Source: Myxococcales bacterium (lineage in GTDB: Bacteria; Myxococcota_A; Polyangia; Polyangiales; Polyangiaceae). From it: 64,000 nucleotides of DNA. The first letter of the stretch is position 1; every line of letters begins with the position of its first letter. The DNA is taken from the NCBI GenBank assembly GCA_016720545.1, contig JADKKK010000010.1:1-64000 (forward strand), in the 5' to 3' direction. The notes under the pieces were generated by a model. It saw only the letters and a program-made list of their open reading frames with translations, searched no databases and was not told the origin of the DNA. The translations under genes were made by a program, and so were the position numbers. Of the stretch, positions 36,791 to 45,705 are shown in pieces.

Positions 36791-37831
36791 GTGCGGTCCC
36801 GTGGAAAGTTTGGGTCCTGCCTGCTCGCGGCGGCCATGATGGCCTCGTCGGGGGGCGCGCTCGCGCAGACCGCGCCGTCGGCGGCCGATCTGCAGTCGGC
36901 GCGCGCCGCGTTTCGGCAGGGCATGGAGCTGCGCGCGGCGGGGAAGACGGCGGAGGCGCTGCGGCCGCTGCGCACGGCCCACGACCTCGCGCACACCCCG
37001 ATCACCGCGCTCGAGCTCGGTCGCACGCTCGTCACGCTCGGCCGTGTGGTCGAGGGTACCGAGGTCCTGCTCGAGGTGCAGCGCCTGCCGAAGGCCTACG
37101 ACGAGTCGGCGAGAGCCGCGGCCGCGCGGGTCGAGGCGGAGAAGCTCGCCACCGAGAGCGCCGCCCGCGTCGCGACGTTGCGGGTCGTGCTCGAGGGGGC
37201 GTCCGCCGACGCTCAGGTCCAGATCGACGGAGAGGCCGTGAAGCTGGTCGCGCTCTCGGTTGGGAGAAAGCTCGATCCTGGGCCCCACACCGTGGTGGCC
37301 GCGAACCCGCGGGCTCCGGGGGCGACCGCGAAGGTCGATCTGAAGCCAGGCGAGACGCAAGACACCACCCTCCGCCTCGAGCCCACACCCAAGGCGCCGC
37401 CCGTCGTCGTCGTTCCGCCGCCGCCCGCCGTGGTCGTTCCGCCGCCGCCCGCCGTGGTCGTTCCGCCGCCACCACCCCCCAGCACCACTTGGCGGACCGT
37501 GGCGATCGCGGGGTTTGGGGTGGCGGGGGTCGGGGCGCTCGTCGGCGCCATCACCGGAGGCGTCGCGATGGGCGCCGCGAGCGCCGCCAAGACCGCCTGC
37601 GCGGGCACCCAGTGCCCAAGCGACACCTTCAGCCGCATCGAGTCCGGTCGCGGCGCCGCGACCGTCTCGACCGTCGCCTTTGCGGTCGGCGGCGCGGGGC
37701 TCGGCGTCGGGGTGCTCGGCTTGCTCATGAAGCCCGCGGGGCACGAAGCGCACCACGCGGCGGGCGCGGGGGCCGTGCGCGTCGAACCCTGGCTCTCCGT
37801 GGCCTCCGCTGGCGTTCGAGGGACCTTCTGA
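36791..37831 (+). CDS. Exported TPR/PEGA-like protein with Pro-rich linker and C-terminal helices
   Basis: 346 residues from GTG 36791, with AGGAAGAGAGAG upstream. A signal peptide (LLAAAMMASSGGALAQTAPS) is followed by a helical repeat region (ARAAFRQGMELRAAGKTAEA, one TPR-like pair) and a PEGA-like beta domain (ADAQVQIDGEAVKLVALSVG to LKPGETQDTTLRLE). A tandem Pro/Val linker (three PPPPAVVV-type units) then leads to two hydrophobic segments near the end. This layout is frequent beside Ser/Thr kinases in myxobacteria. It is 1 base from the next gene and starts an operon of four. Confidence 0.65.
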   Translation: MRSRGKFGSCLLAAAMMASSGGALAQTAPSAADLQSARAAFRQGMELRAAGKTAEALRPLRTAHDLAHTPITALELGRTLVTLGRVVEGTEVLLEVQRLPKAYDESARAAAARVEAEKLATESAARVATLRVVLEGASADAQVQIDGEAVKLVALSVGRKLDPGPHTVVAANPRAPGATAKVDLKPGETQDTTLRLEPTPKAPPVVVVPPPPAVVVPPPPAVVVPPPPPPSTTWRTVAIAGFGVAGVGALVGAITGGVAMGAASAAKTACAGTQCPSDTFSRIESGRGAATVSTVAFAVGGAGLGVGVLGLLMKPAGHEAHHAAGAGAVRVEPWLSVASAGVRGTF

Positions 37832-37832
37832 C

Positions 37833-38654
37833 ATGCGTCATCCTGCCCAGTATCGCTCGTGGTTGCGCTCGTGGCTGCGGCGGCCACGCGTCGCTCCGGG
37901 CGGCCGCAACGCCCTCGCGCTGGGCTTCGGCGCGGTGGTCGCGTGCTCGGCCTGCGCGGCGCTCGTCGGCTTGGACAAGGACTACACCGACTGCGGCTCG
38001 TCGCCGTGCGCGGACGCGGCGCCCTCTACGCCGCCTCCCGACGTCGCGCCGCCTGTCGACGCGGGCGACGCGGGCGACGCCGGGAGCGACGGGCCGGACG
38101 CCGCGCTCGACGCAGGGGAGACGGGCCCGGCCTGCCCGGGGTTCGCGGACGCCGCGTCCACCATGGTCGATAACTCCATGATCCAGTTCACTATTCCTGG
38201 GCCAAGCACCTTCCCTCTGGGCGCCGACCGGTACGACGCGAGCGCCGGCGCCGACGGCGGCATGGCGTACGACTCGGTGTCGGGGCTCACGTGGGAGCGG
38301 TTCCCCGAGGCCACGCCGGGGACGGGCCAATTCACGTTCGACGAGGCGCGGGCCTACTGCACGACGCTCCGCCTCGGCGGCCACTCCGACTGGCGACTCC
38401 CCACGCGCGGTGAGCTGATGAGCCTGACCGACTACCGTTACGTCCAGCCAGCGCTGGACCGGGCCACGTTCCCGCAGGTCTTCGATGAGTTCGGGGGATC
38501 GATCCAGCGGGGGTATTTCTGGACGGGCACGCTGGTGGCCGACACCCCGACTCACGCGTGGGCCGTCGGCGCCGATGATGGCTACTTCAACATCGCCGAC
38601 CGCAACTGCCCCAAGGAGGCGTTCAGTTGCCCGCACGTCCGGTGCGTCCGATGA
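37833..38654 (+). CDS. DUF1566 lipoprotein
   Basis: 273 residues. Lipobox region LALGFGAVVACSACAALVG; a Pro/Ala/Asp linker of about 60 residues; then a DUF1566 domain with its hallmarks YDSVSGLTWERFP, EARAYCTTLRLGGHSDWRLP, TRGELMSLTDYR and YFWTGTL, ending CPHVRCVR. DUF1566 resembles C-type-lectin-like folds and is common in surface proteins; function unknown. Its stop overlaps the next start (ATGA), and that gene is its paralogue. Confidence 0.75.
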   Translation: MRHPAQYRSWLRSWLRRPRVAPGGRNALALGFGAVVACSACAALVGLDKDYTDCGSSPCADAAPSTPPPDVAPPVDAGDAGDAGSDGPDAALDAGETGPACPGFADAASTMVDNSMIQFTIPGPSTFPLGADRYDASAGADGGMAYDSVSGLTWERFPEATPGTGQFTFDEARAYCTTLRLGGHSDWRLPTRGELMSLTDYRYVQPALDRATFPQVFDEFGGSIQRGYFWTGTLVADTPTHAWAVGADDGYFNIADRNCPKEAFSCPHVRCVR

Positions 38655-39163
38655 CCTGCGCGCGCACGCTCACCTCTCGGGCCAGGCGTCTCGCGTTCGG
38701 GCTGTTCGCGTTGGGGCTGTGTCTCGGCTCGATCACACTCTCCGCCCCTCTGCGCGCGGACGCGCCGCCGGGCCGCTACCAGCTCCGCGCCTGCGGGACG
38801 GTCGTGTTCGACACGAAGACCAAGCTTGAGTGGCAGCGCGGAGAGAATGCGCCAGCGGACGTGGCGAACGCGTTTGGCGTCTGCGGCACCCTGCCGCTCG
38901 ACCGTGGCGGCTGGCGCGTGCCGACCATGCTCGAGCTGTCGTCGATCCAAGACCTCGCGACCTCCTCGCCCGCGATCGATCGGCGCGCCTTCCCCGACAC
39001 GTCGAGCGCGAACTTCGCGACGGCGTCGCAGCCCGTCCCGGGAACGAACCCGCCCTCATACTGGGTCCTGAGCTTCAAGACCGGAGTGCCCGACGTAGCC
39101 ATATCCACCACGCCCGGCGCGAGCGTGAGCTCCCGCTGCGTGCGGAGCCTGCGGACGCCGTGA
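38651..39163 (+). CDS. DUF1566-like secreted protein (paralogue of the gene before)
   Basis: 170 residues, signal peptide LAFGLFALGLCLGSITLSAP then a DUF1566-type domain: VVFDTKTKLEWQRGENAPAD, VCGTLPLDRGGWRVPTMLEL, YWVLSFKTG and SSRCVRSLRTP. It has no lipobox or long linker, unlike its neighbour. Translation is coupled to the upstream gene through ATGA; the kinase gene follows after 28 bases, so the domain may be sensed by or signal to that kinase. Confidence 0.68.
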   Translation: MTCARTLTSRARRLAFGLFALGLCLGSITLSAPLRADAPPGRYQLRACGTVVFDTKTKLEWQRGENAPADVANAFGVCGTLPLDRGGWRVPTMLELSSIQDLATSSPAIDRRAFPDTSSANFATASQPVPGTNPPSYWVLSFKTGVPDVAISTTPGASVSSRCVRSLRTP

Positions 39164-39191
39164 CTCGGCACTTCCGCTGGGAGGGCCGCCC

Positions 39192-40457
39192 GTGGCGCTC
39201 GAGGTAGGTCAGCTCGTGACCCCGTCGCTGCGCATCGTGCAGCGCCTTGGGGCCGGCGGAATGGGCAGCGTCTGGATCGCCGACCACCTGACGCTCCACA
39301 CCCAGGTGGTCGTGAAGATCATGTCGGTCGAGCTCGCGAACAAGCCCGAGGCGGTCGCACGATTCAAGGCCGAGGCGAGCGCGGCGGCCAAGGTGAAGAG
39401 CCCCCACGTGGTCCAGATGCTCGACCACGGCATCGCCGAGGACGGCTCGCCGTACATCGTGATGGAGCTGCTCGAGGGCGCCGACCTTCGCTCGTTCTTC
39501 CGCGCGGGGAGCCTGAACCGCAAGCAGATCGTGAGCGTGGTGATCCAGGTGGCCAAGGCTCTCGGGAAGGCCCACGAGAGCGGCGTCATTCACCGCGACA
39601 TCAAGCCCGGCAACATCTTCCTCTGCACCGGCGACGGCGACCATTTTGTCAAGATTCTTGACTTTGGCATCGCGAAGTTGAACTTCCCCGGCGACGACGG
39701 CGGGCACACCCAGACCGGCATGATGATCGGCTCACCGCCCTTCATGAGCCCCGAGCAGCTGCGCGGCGACAAGGCGCTCGACCACCGCGCAGATCTCTGG
39801 TCGCTCGCGGTGGTGCTGTTCCAAGGGCTCACCAAGAAGCGACCCTTTGAGGGCGACAGCGTGGCGGAGCTCGCGGTGGCCATCCACACCCCACCTCCGC
39901 CGCGAGCGTCCGCCCTCGACCCGACGCTGCCTCCCGCGCTCGACGAGTGGTTCGCGAAGGCGTTCGCGCAGCAGCCCAAGGACCGCTTCCAGTCGGCGCG
40001 CGAGCTCGCCGAGGCCCTCGAAGAGGCGATGTCCGGCGTGCCCACGGGCTCCGCGATGGGGCCGGTCGCGTCGGTCGATGGAGTGCGCGTCGTCACGAGC
40101 GCCGCCCCTGGGCGACGCTGGCCCGCGCTGCTCGCCGGCAGCGTGGTGCTGGCCGCGCTCGGCGCCTTCGGCGTGGTGAAGCTGGGGCCCCGCGGGGGCG
40201 CCACGGCTTCGTCGAGCGCTCCCCGCCCGGCCACGGCGCCGCTGGCCCTGCCGAGCGCGGTGACTCCGGCCGCATCAACGGTCGTCGCGGCGCCGACGAC
40301 GAGCCCCGTGCCGAGCGGGAGCGCGGCGCCGTCCGGCAGCGCCAAGGCGGCGCCCAAGGTCGTGCCCAGCGCCACTCCCGCCCCCACGGGCGTTTCGAAG
40401 GGCCGCGACGCGGGCAAGGCCGTCGCGCCGCCGCCGGGCGACTTCGACATCAAGTGA
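39192..40457 (+). CDS. Serine/threonine protein kinase, membrane-anchored
   Basis: 421 residues, GTG start. The kinase domain (about 10-275) has the Gly loop RLGAGGMGSVWIADHL, the ATP Lys in TQVVVKIMSV, catalytic loop VIHRDIKPGNIFLC, DFG in KILDFGIAKLNF, and the P+1 region MIGSPPFMSPEQLRGDKALD. A single helix follows (WPALLAGSVVLAALGAFGVV), then about 80 residues rich in Ala, Pro and Ser with no recognised domain outside the membrane. It is last in the operon with two DUF1566 proteins and a PEGA-like protein, which may be its ligand or output. Confidence 0.9.
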   Translation: MALEVGQLVTPSLRIVQRLGAGGMGSVWIADHLTLHTQVVVKIMSVELANKPEAVARFKAEASAAAKVKSPHVVQMLDHGIAEDGSPYIVMELLEGADLRSFFRAGSLNRKQIVSVVIQVAKALGKAHESGVIHRDIKPGNIFLCTGDGDHFVKILDFGIAKLNFPGDDGGHTQTGMMIGSPPFMSPEQLRGDKALDHRADLWSLAVVLFQGLTKKRPFEGDSVAELAVAIHTPPPPRASALDPTLPPALDEWFAKAFAQQPKDRFQSARELAEALEEAMSGVPTGSAMGPVASVDGVRVVTSAAPGRRWPALLAGSVVLAALGAFGVVKLGPRGGATASSSAPRPATAPLALPSAVTPAASTVVAAPTTSPVPSGSAAPSGSAKAAPKVVPSATPAPTGVSKGRDAGKAVAPPPGDFDIK

Positions 40458-40481
40458 GGGGCGTCCTCCGCGCGCTCTCAG

Positions 40482-40591
40482 GCCCCGCTCAGCCCCGCTC
40501 AGCTCAGCCCCGCTCAGCCCCGCTCAGCCCCGCTCAGCCCCGCTCAGCCCCGCTCAGCCCCGCTCAGCCCCGCTCAGCCCCGCTCAGCCCC
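40482..40591. repeat. 10-bp tandem repeat (GCCCCGCTCA x about 11)
   Basis: A perfect or near-perfect array of the 10-base unit, with one half-unit (GCTCA) inserted after the second copy. It fills the space between the convergent kinase and TlpA genes. The TGA stop of the TlpA gene (40584-40586) is formed by the last units. Confidence 0.92.
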
Positions 40592-41258
40592 CCGTGAGCG
40601 ACTCGCAGGTGCGCGCGCCCTCGCCGCGGGGCTTGCCGTCCTCGATCTCGATCGGGCAGTAGCCGCCCACTCGGATCTGGTCGATGAGCTGCACGATCGC
40701 CGAGGAGCTCCAGTCGCGCGCCCCGTCGAAGCGGGCGCGGACCACGCCGCGCTTGTCGATGATCCACGTCTCGGGGAAGAGGTGCGTGCCGTACTTCTTG
40801 CCGACCACGGCCGCCTCCGGGTCGAACAGGACCGGGAAGGGAGGCTCCTCGCGCAGCACCGCCTTCAGCGTGTCGCGCACCGCCTCCGGCCCCTCGTCGG
40901 TCGACACGGTGACCACGACGACGTCGCCCTTCTGTCGCACGATCCGCGCGAGATCGGCGATCTCCGGCATTTCCTGGAGGCAAGGTCCGCAGGTCTTTGT
41001 CCAGAAGTTGAGGACGACCACTTTCCCCCGAAAGCTCTCGAGCGAGACCGAATTGCCCGCCATGTCTTTCAACACGAAGTTCGGGGCGAGGCGGTTCGCG
41101 TTCGCGTAGGTGGGCGCGAGCATGCAGGTGGGCGTGCAGCGCCGGCGCGTCTCGCCCTCGCGCGCGACCGAGACGAAGCTGTAGACGCCGACGGCGGCCA
41201 GCGCGACGAACGCGAGCTGCGCGATGGGAGCGAGTGGCGAGGTTGCGGGGGCCGCCAT
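40584..41258 (-). CDS. TlpA/ResA-type thiol-disulfide protein
   Basis: 224 residues from ATG 41258 (an in-frame start at 41297 is possible). One N-terminal helix (APIAQLAFVALAAVGVYSFV) anchors it; the thioredoxin domain lies in the periplasm with LAPNFVLKDMAGNSVSLESF, the active site NFWTKTCGPCLQEMPEIADL, and FPVLFDPEAAVVGKKYGTHL then FPETWIIDKRGVV (cis-Pro). Probably reduces apocytochrome c or other periplasmic disulfides. Extra Cys (RRRCTPTCM) sit between helix and domain. Its stop is inside a tandem repeat. Confidence 0.82.
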   Translation of the reverse strand: MAAPATSPLAPIAQLAFVALAAVGVYSFVSVAREGETRRRCTPTCMLAPTYANANRLAPNFVLKDMAGNSVSLESFRGKVVVLNFWTKTCGPCLQEMPEIADLARIVRQKGDVVVVTVSTDEGPEAVRDTLKAVLREEPPFPVLFDPEAAVVGKKYGTHLFPETWIIDKRGVVRARFDGARDWSSSAIVQLIDQIRVGGYCPIEIEDGKPRGEGARTCESLTGG

Positions 41259-41372
41259 GGAGGACTCGCTAAGTAGCAGGGCGACGGCGAAGTTCAAACC
41301 ATCGCGGCGCGCACGCCGAGGTCGCGACGCGTCCGTGCAAGGCCGCCGTGCGGTCGCCCCCGTGGCGACGGC

Positions 41373-42950
41373 TCACACCGCCGCGACCGCGAGGCTCCGC
41401 CGGCGCTTCCCGCCAGGGCCGAGGCGGGTCTCGAGCTCGGCGAACGCGCGCTTGTAAGCGTGAAAAGCCCCACCCGCGCGCACGGCCTCGAGCATCGCGA
41501 GCCCCTCGGCCTCCCCGCCCTGCGCGAGCACGTACTCCACCCAGGCCCACTTGGCGCTTGTCGAGCGCACGTCGGCGCGACCGCGGAGGCCCCGCGTGAG
41601 CCGGTCGAGCCGCTGCTTCACGACGCCGATACCCGCGAACGGCTCGCCGTCCAGGGGCGTGTTTCGCTTGGCGCAGAACGGCGCAATGCCTAGGGATATT
41701 GGGACGATACGCGAGAGCTCGGTCGTGAACGCCACGCACTCGTCGATGTCCTCGTCGGTCTCGCTGGGCAGGCCGATCATGAGGTAGAGCTTCAGGCGAT
41801 CCATCCCGTGCTTGCGCGCCCTCTCCGCGGCGGCCACGAGGTGCTTCACCTTGGCCTTGCGCTCCAGCGTCGCGCGGAGCCGCTCGCTCGGGCCGTCCAT
41901 GGCGGTGGTCAGGGTCTTGTATCCTGCACGCTTCAACGCGCCGACGAAGTCGTCGGAGAGGCGATCGGGGCGGAGCGACGAGAGCCCCACCTCGCGGCCC
42001 TGGTCGGCCAGCGTGTTCACGATCTGGACGATGCGCGGGTGGTCGCTGACCGCCGCGCCGACGAGCCCGACGCGCTTGGCGTCTTCGGGGATGAGCTCGA
42101 GGATGCGTTCCATCGACGCCATGCGCATGCCGCCGTTCGTGGAGCGCCGCATCACGCAGTACTTGCACATGCGGGAGCAGCCCCGCTCGGTCTCGAGCAG
42201 AAACATGTCGGCGAGCACGGTGTGCGGTGTGCGAATGGCCGCCCACGCGGGGATGAGGGCGTCGTCGACCTTGGCCACCGTTGGCAGGATCGCCCCGTGG
42301 TGATCGGGCACGTACACATGCGGGATCTTCGCGAGGGCAGCGAGCCGCGCGGAGCGCCCGGGCGTGCTCTCGAGCACCCGCAGCACCTCCACCACGAGCT
42401 CCTCCGCTTCGCCCACGATGACGGCGTCGGCGAAGGCCGCGAGCGGCAGCGGGTTCGAGAACGTGAGCGGGCCGCCCATGAGCACGAACGGGTGCGCGTC
42501 GTCGCGGTCGCGGCGCAGCGCGGGGAGCCCCGCGGCGTCGAGCAGGCTTATCACGCCGGCGATCTCGAGCTCGTACGCGACGCTGAAGGCGACGACGGGG
42601 AAGTCGGCGAGGAAGCGCCGGCTCTCGTAGCTGACCGGGCGACCCTGCTCGGCGGGCGCGCTCTCGGCCTCGTCGTCCAGGAAGACGCGCTCGCACCCGA
42701 GGCCCGGCGCCTCCATGATGGCGCGGTAGATGCGCTGATAGCCGAGCGAGCTCATTCCCGCCGCGTAGGGCGACGGGTAGGCCAGGCCGACGGTGAACGG
42801 GGCCTGCTTGTCCAGGCGCCCGATCTCGTCGGCGAGCCGTCGCCGGATGCGCTCGCGGAGGACTTCAGGGGAAGGCACGTGGCGCTCTTCTGACGGATTT
42901 CGCGGCGAACGGCAAGGCGGGCGCCCGGGTCCCTCCGTCGGTGCGCTCAT
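41373..42950 (-). CDS. B12-binding-type radical SAM protein
   Basis: 525 residues. An N-terminal cobalamin-binding-like domain (VGLAYPSPYAAGMSSLGYQR; AFVLMGGPLTFSNP-like segment near 160; AFADAVIVGEAEELVVEVLR) precedes the radical SAM core with LLETERGCSRMCKYCVMRRS, the CxxxCxxC that holds the 4Fe-4S cluster. Later blocks are VGLSSLRPDRLSDDFVGALK and LYLMIGLPSETDEDIDECVA. This fits the family of class B-like radical SAM enzymes of unknown substrate. GTG 42878 is an alternative start closer to the domain. No operon partner is close. Confidence 0.82.
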   Translation of the reverse strand: MSAPTEGPGRPPCRSPRNPSEERHVPSPEVLRERIRRRLADEIGRLDKQAPFTVGLAYPSPYAAGMSSLGYQRIYRAIMEAPGLGCERVFLDDEAESAPAEQGRPVSYESRRFLADFPVVAFSVAYELEIAGVISLLDAAGLPALRRDRDDAHPFVLMGGPLTFSNPLPLAAFADAVIVGEAEELVVEVLRVLESTPGRSARLAALAKIPHVYVPDHHGAILPTVAKVDDALIPAWAAIRTPHTVLADMFLLETERGCSRMCKYCVMRRSTNGGMRMASMERILELIPEDAKRVGLVGAAVSDHPRIVQIVNTLADQGREVGLSSLRPDRLSDDFVGALKRAGYKTLTTAMDGPSERLRATLERKAKVKHLVAAAERARKHGMDRLKLYLMIGLPSETDEDIDECVAFTTELSRIVPISLGIAPFCAKRNTPLDGEPFAGIGVVKQRLDRLTRGLRGRADVRSTSAKWAWVEYVLAQGGEAEGLAMLEAVRAGGAFHAYKRAFAELETRLGPGGKRRRSLAVAAV

Positions 42951-43111
42951 CGCCAGGCATCGCCCGCACGCTAGCCCTTACTCATTGGCACCCCTCGATC
43001 GAATGGCGGCGTGCGCGGAGGCCGAGTCGGCGCTATCATCGCGGCGCTCTTTCTGGGCGCCTCCGCGCCGCGCTAGAGCGGTCCCCGAGCCAACGAGAGC
43101 GAGAAACAATA

Positions 43112-45565
43112 ATGAAGCGCTGGTCCTACCTTCTCCTACCCCTCCTCACCGGCGCCACCTACGTCGCCGCTTGCTCCGACGGCGGGACGCCTGGGACCAC
43201 GGAAGACGGCGGGACCACGCCCGTGGTCGATGGCTCCACGCCCCCCCCCACCGACGGCGCGAAGCCCGATCCCGACGGCGGGAAACCCGACGGTTCGCCC
43301 CCCGGCTCGGGCGCCTCGTGTCTGCAGACGAAGACGGGCACGAAGGGCGTGGTCCTGAAGGGCACCGTGCTCCTCCCGGAGACCATCGCCGAGGCGGGTG
43401 AGGTGTTCTACGACGCCGACAAGATCCTCTGCGCGGGGCCGGACTGCTCGACCACGGCGGGCTACGCGGCGGCGTCGGTCATCACCTGCACGAACGCGGT
43501 CATCTCCCCCGGCCTCATCAACGCGCACGACCACATCTCGTTCGCGAACAACCCGCCGAAGGGCCACGGCACCGAGCGCTTCGAGCACCGCCACGACTGG
43601 CGAAAGGGCATCCGCGGCCACAAGAAGATCTCGGTGGCTGGGAGCGCCTCCACGGACATCGTCCGCTTCGCGGAGCTCCGCTTCATCATGAGCGGCGCCA
43701 CGTCGACCGCGGGCGCGGGCGGCGCGGCGAACCTCATGCGCAACCTCGACAGCAGCGCCGCGCAGCTCGAGGGGCTCGGCACCAAGCTCGTCGACTCCGA
43801 CACGTTCCCCCTGAAAGACAGCGATCCGCCGAGCACGCTCGTCACCGCGTGCGCCTCGTACCCCACGACGCGCCGCACGACCGCGAGCATCGACGCGCTC
43901 GACGGCTACCTTCCGCACATCTCCGAGGGCATCGACGACGCGGCGCACGCCGAGATGACCTGCCAGAGCGACGCGACCACGCCCCACAACCTGCTCCAGA
44001 AGCAGACCGGCGTGGTGCACGGCATCGCCGTGACCCCCGCTCAGGTCGCGAAGCACCGCGACGCGCAGACCGCGCTCGTGTGGTCGCCGCGCTCGAACGT
44101 GGACCTCTACGGCGACACCGCCGCCGTCGCGATGTACGACAACCTCGGTGTGCAGATCGCGCTCGGCACCGACTGGGTCGCCTCGGGCTCGATGAACATG
44201 TCGCGCGAGCTGCGCTGCGCCGACGAGCTCAACCAAAAGTACTTCAACAAGCACTTCACCGACAAAGCGCTCTGGAAGATGGTCACCCAGAACGCGGCGT
44301 TCGCGACGGGTATCTACAAGGTCGCGGGCATGCTGAAGGCGGGCTACGTGTCCGACATCAGCATCTTCGACGCGTCGAAGAGCAAGGGCTACCGCGCGGT
44401 CATCGACGCGGGCGTCGAGGACACCCTGCTGGTCATTCGTGGCGGCAAGCCCCTCTACGGCAACGCCGCGGTGCTCGATCTCGCCGCGGTGGGCGGCGGC
44501 ACGTGCGAGGCCCTCGACGTGTGCGGCGTCCCGAAGAAGGCCTGCGTCGAGCTCGACACCAACAAGGGCACCACCCTGGCGAAGATCCGCACCGCCGGCG
44601 AGGCGATCTACCCGCTGTTCTTCTGCAAAGACAAGGTCCCCACCAACGAGCCCTCCTGCGTGCCGTACCGCGCCTCCTACACCGCGGGCATCACCGCCAC
44701 CGACAAGGACGGCGACGGCGTGCCGGACGCGACCGACAACTGCCCGAGCGTCTTCAACCCGCCGCGGCCCATGTCGGGCGCGACCCAGGCCGACGCCGAC
44801 AACGACAACATCGGCGACGCCTGCGACAAGTGCCCGCTCACGACCGGCGAGAGCTGCACGCCCCCGTCCGCGGACGACATCGACGGCGACGGCACCCCGA
44901 ACGGCGTCGACCCGTGCCCGGAGCTCGCCAACGCGACCGACTGCAGGCCGCCGCCGCCCCCCTCCACGCTGGTGACCGCCACGGAGCTGCGCGATCCCGC
45001 GGCGGCCGGGCACCCCGCGATCGGAACGCAGGTCCGCGTCGAGAGCTTGTACGTCACGGCGCTCCGCACGGCCGACAACGACAAGGGCTTCTACGTCCAA
45101 ATCAACTCCACCGCGCCCATGAGCGGCTTCTTCGTCAGCACGGGCACGGTCCTGCCGACCGTGGCGATTGGCAATCAGGTCACGATTGAGGGCAAGTACG
45201 CCGAGACCTTCGGCGTCACCACGGTCACGAACCCCATCATCACGGTGGTCACGCCGTCGACCACGCTCCCGTTCTCGCCCGTGGTGGTGACCTCGGCCGA
45301 CTACGCGGTCGACGCGACCGCGGAGCCCTACGAGGGCATGCTCTGCCAAATCAACGCCGCGCAGGTCTCCATCACCAACCCCGACGCGCCGAACGACTAC
45401 GGCGAGACCCAGCTCGACGGCGTGCTCCGCATGGATGACGCGTGCTACCCGGCGCTCGACAACGTCTTCGCGGTGGGCACGGCCTTCCCGAAGGTCGTGG
45501 GCATCTGCGGGTATTCGTTCTCGCAGCGCAAGATCTGGCCGCGCTCGGGAGCCGACCTGCTCTGA
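43112..45565 (+). CDS. Amidohydrolase lipoprotein with TSP3 repeats and C-terminal beta domain
   Basis: 817 residues. Lipobox WSYLLLPLLTGATYVAAC, then a Pro/Asp/Gly linker. Residues about 75-480 form an amidohydrolase: metal-binding VISPGLINAHDHISF, FRHRHDW-type stretch around FEHRHDWRKGIRGHKK, VVHGIAVTPAQVAKH and the acid LGVQIALGTDWVASGS, like imidazolonepropionase relatives. Three thrombospondin type 3 Ca loops follow (DKDGDGVPDATDNCP; DADNDNIGDACDKCP; DIDGDGTPNGVDPCP). The last 200 residues are beta-rich (GTQVRVESLYVTALR) and OB-like. ATG 43112 is chosen because it directly precedes the signal. A terminator lies 25 bases after the stop. Confidence 0.82.
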   Translation: MKRWSYLLLPLLTGATYVAACSDGGTPGTTEDGGTTPVVDGSTPPPTDGAKPDPDGGKPDGSPPGSGASCLQTKTGTKGVVLKGTVLLPETIAEAGEVFYDADKILCAGPDCSTTAGYAAASVITCTNAVISPGLINAHDHISFANNPPKGHGTERFEHRHDWRKGIRGHKKISVAGSASTDIVRFAELRFIMSGATSTAGAGGAANLMRNLDSSAAQLEGLGTKLVDSDTFPLKDSDPPSTLVTACASYPTTRRTTASIDALDGYLPHISEGIDDAAHAEMTCQSDATTPHNLLQKQTGVVHGIAVTPAQVAKHRDAQTALVWSPRSNVDLYGDTAAVAMYDNLGVQIALGTDWVASGSMNMSRELRCADELNQKYFNKHFTDKALWKMVTQNAAFATGIYKVAGMLKAGYVSDISIFDASKSKGYRAVIDAGVEDTLLVIRGGKPLYGNAAVLDLAAVGGGTCEALDVCGVPKKACVELDTNKGTTLAKIRTAGEAIYPLFFCKDKVPTNEPSCVPYRASYTAGITATDKDGDGVPDATDNCPSVFNPPRPMSGATQADADNDNIGDACDKCPLTTGESCTPPSADDIDGDGTPNGVDPCPELANATDCRPPPPPSTLVTATELRDPAAAGHPAIGTQVRVESLYVTALRTADNDKGFYVQINSTAPMSGFFVSTGTVLPTVAIGNQVTIEGKYAETFGVTTVTNPIITVVTPSTTLPFSPVVVTSADYAVDATAEPYEGMLCQINAAQVSITNPDAPNDYGETQLDGVLRMDDACYPALDNVFAVGTAFPKVVGICGYSFSQRKIWPRSGADLL

Positions 45566-45589
45566 GCGTGCGCTCCTGATCGGGTGAAG

Positions 45590-45630
45590 GAGGCCGGTGG
45601 TCCCGCGAGGGCTCACCGGCCTCTCGCTTT
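45590..45630 (+). terminator. Strong hairpin, probable terminator
   Basis: GAGGCCGGTG and CACCGGCCTC form a perfect 10-pair stem around 14 bases, followed by TCGCTTT, 25 bases beyond the amidohydrolase stop. The T-run is short but the stem is strong. Confidence 0.65.
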
Positions 45631-45705
45631 CGATGTTCGCGACGGCAGCCGGGCGCCATCGAGCGGCTTCCTTTGGGGGGGCGGTCTCTCTATGCTGCAC
45701 CCAGA

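Noticed and set aside
40482..40591. Possible CRISPR array
   Set aside because: Units are contiguous 10-mers without spacers and there are no cas genes; it is a simple tandem repeat.
43136..45700. An 854-codon open frame on the minus strand
   Set aside because: It is antisense to the amidohydrolase lipoprotein, which has clear motifs, a lipobox and a terminator.
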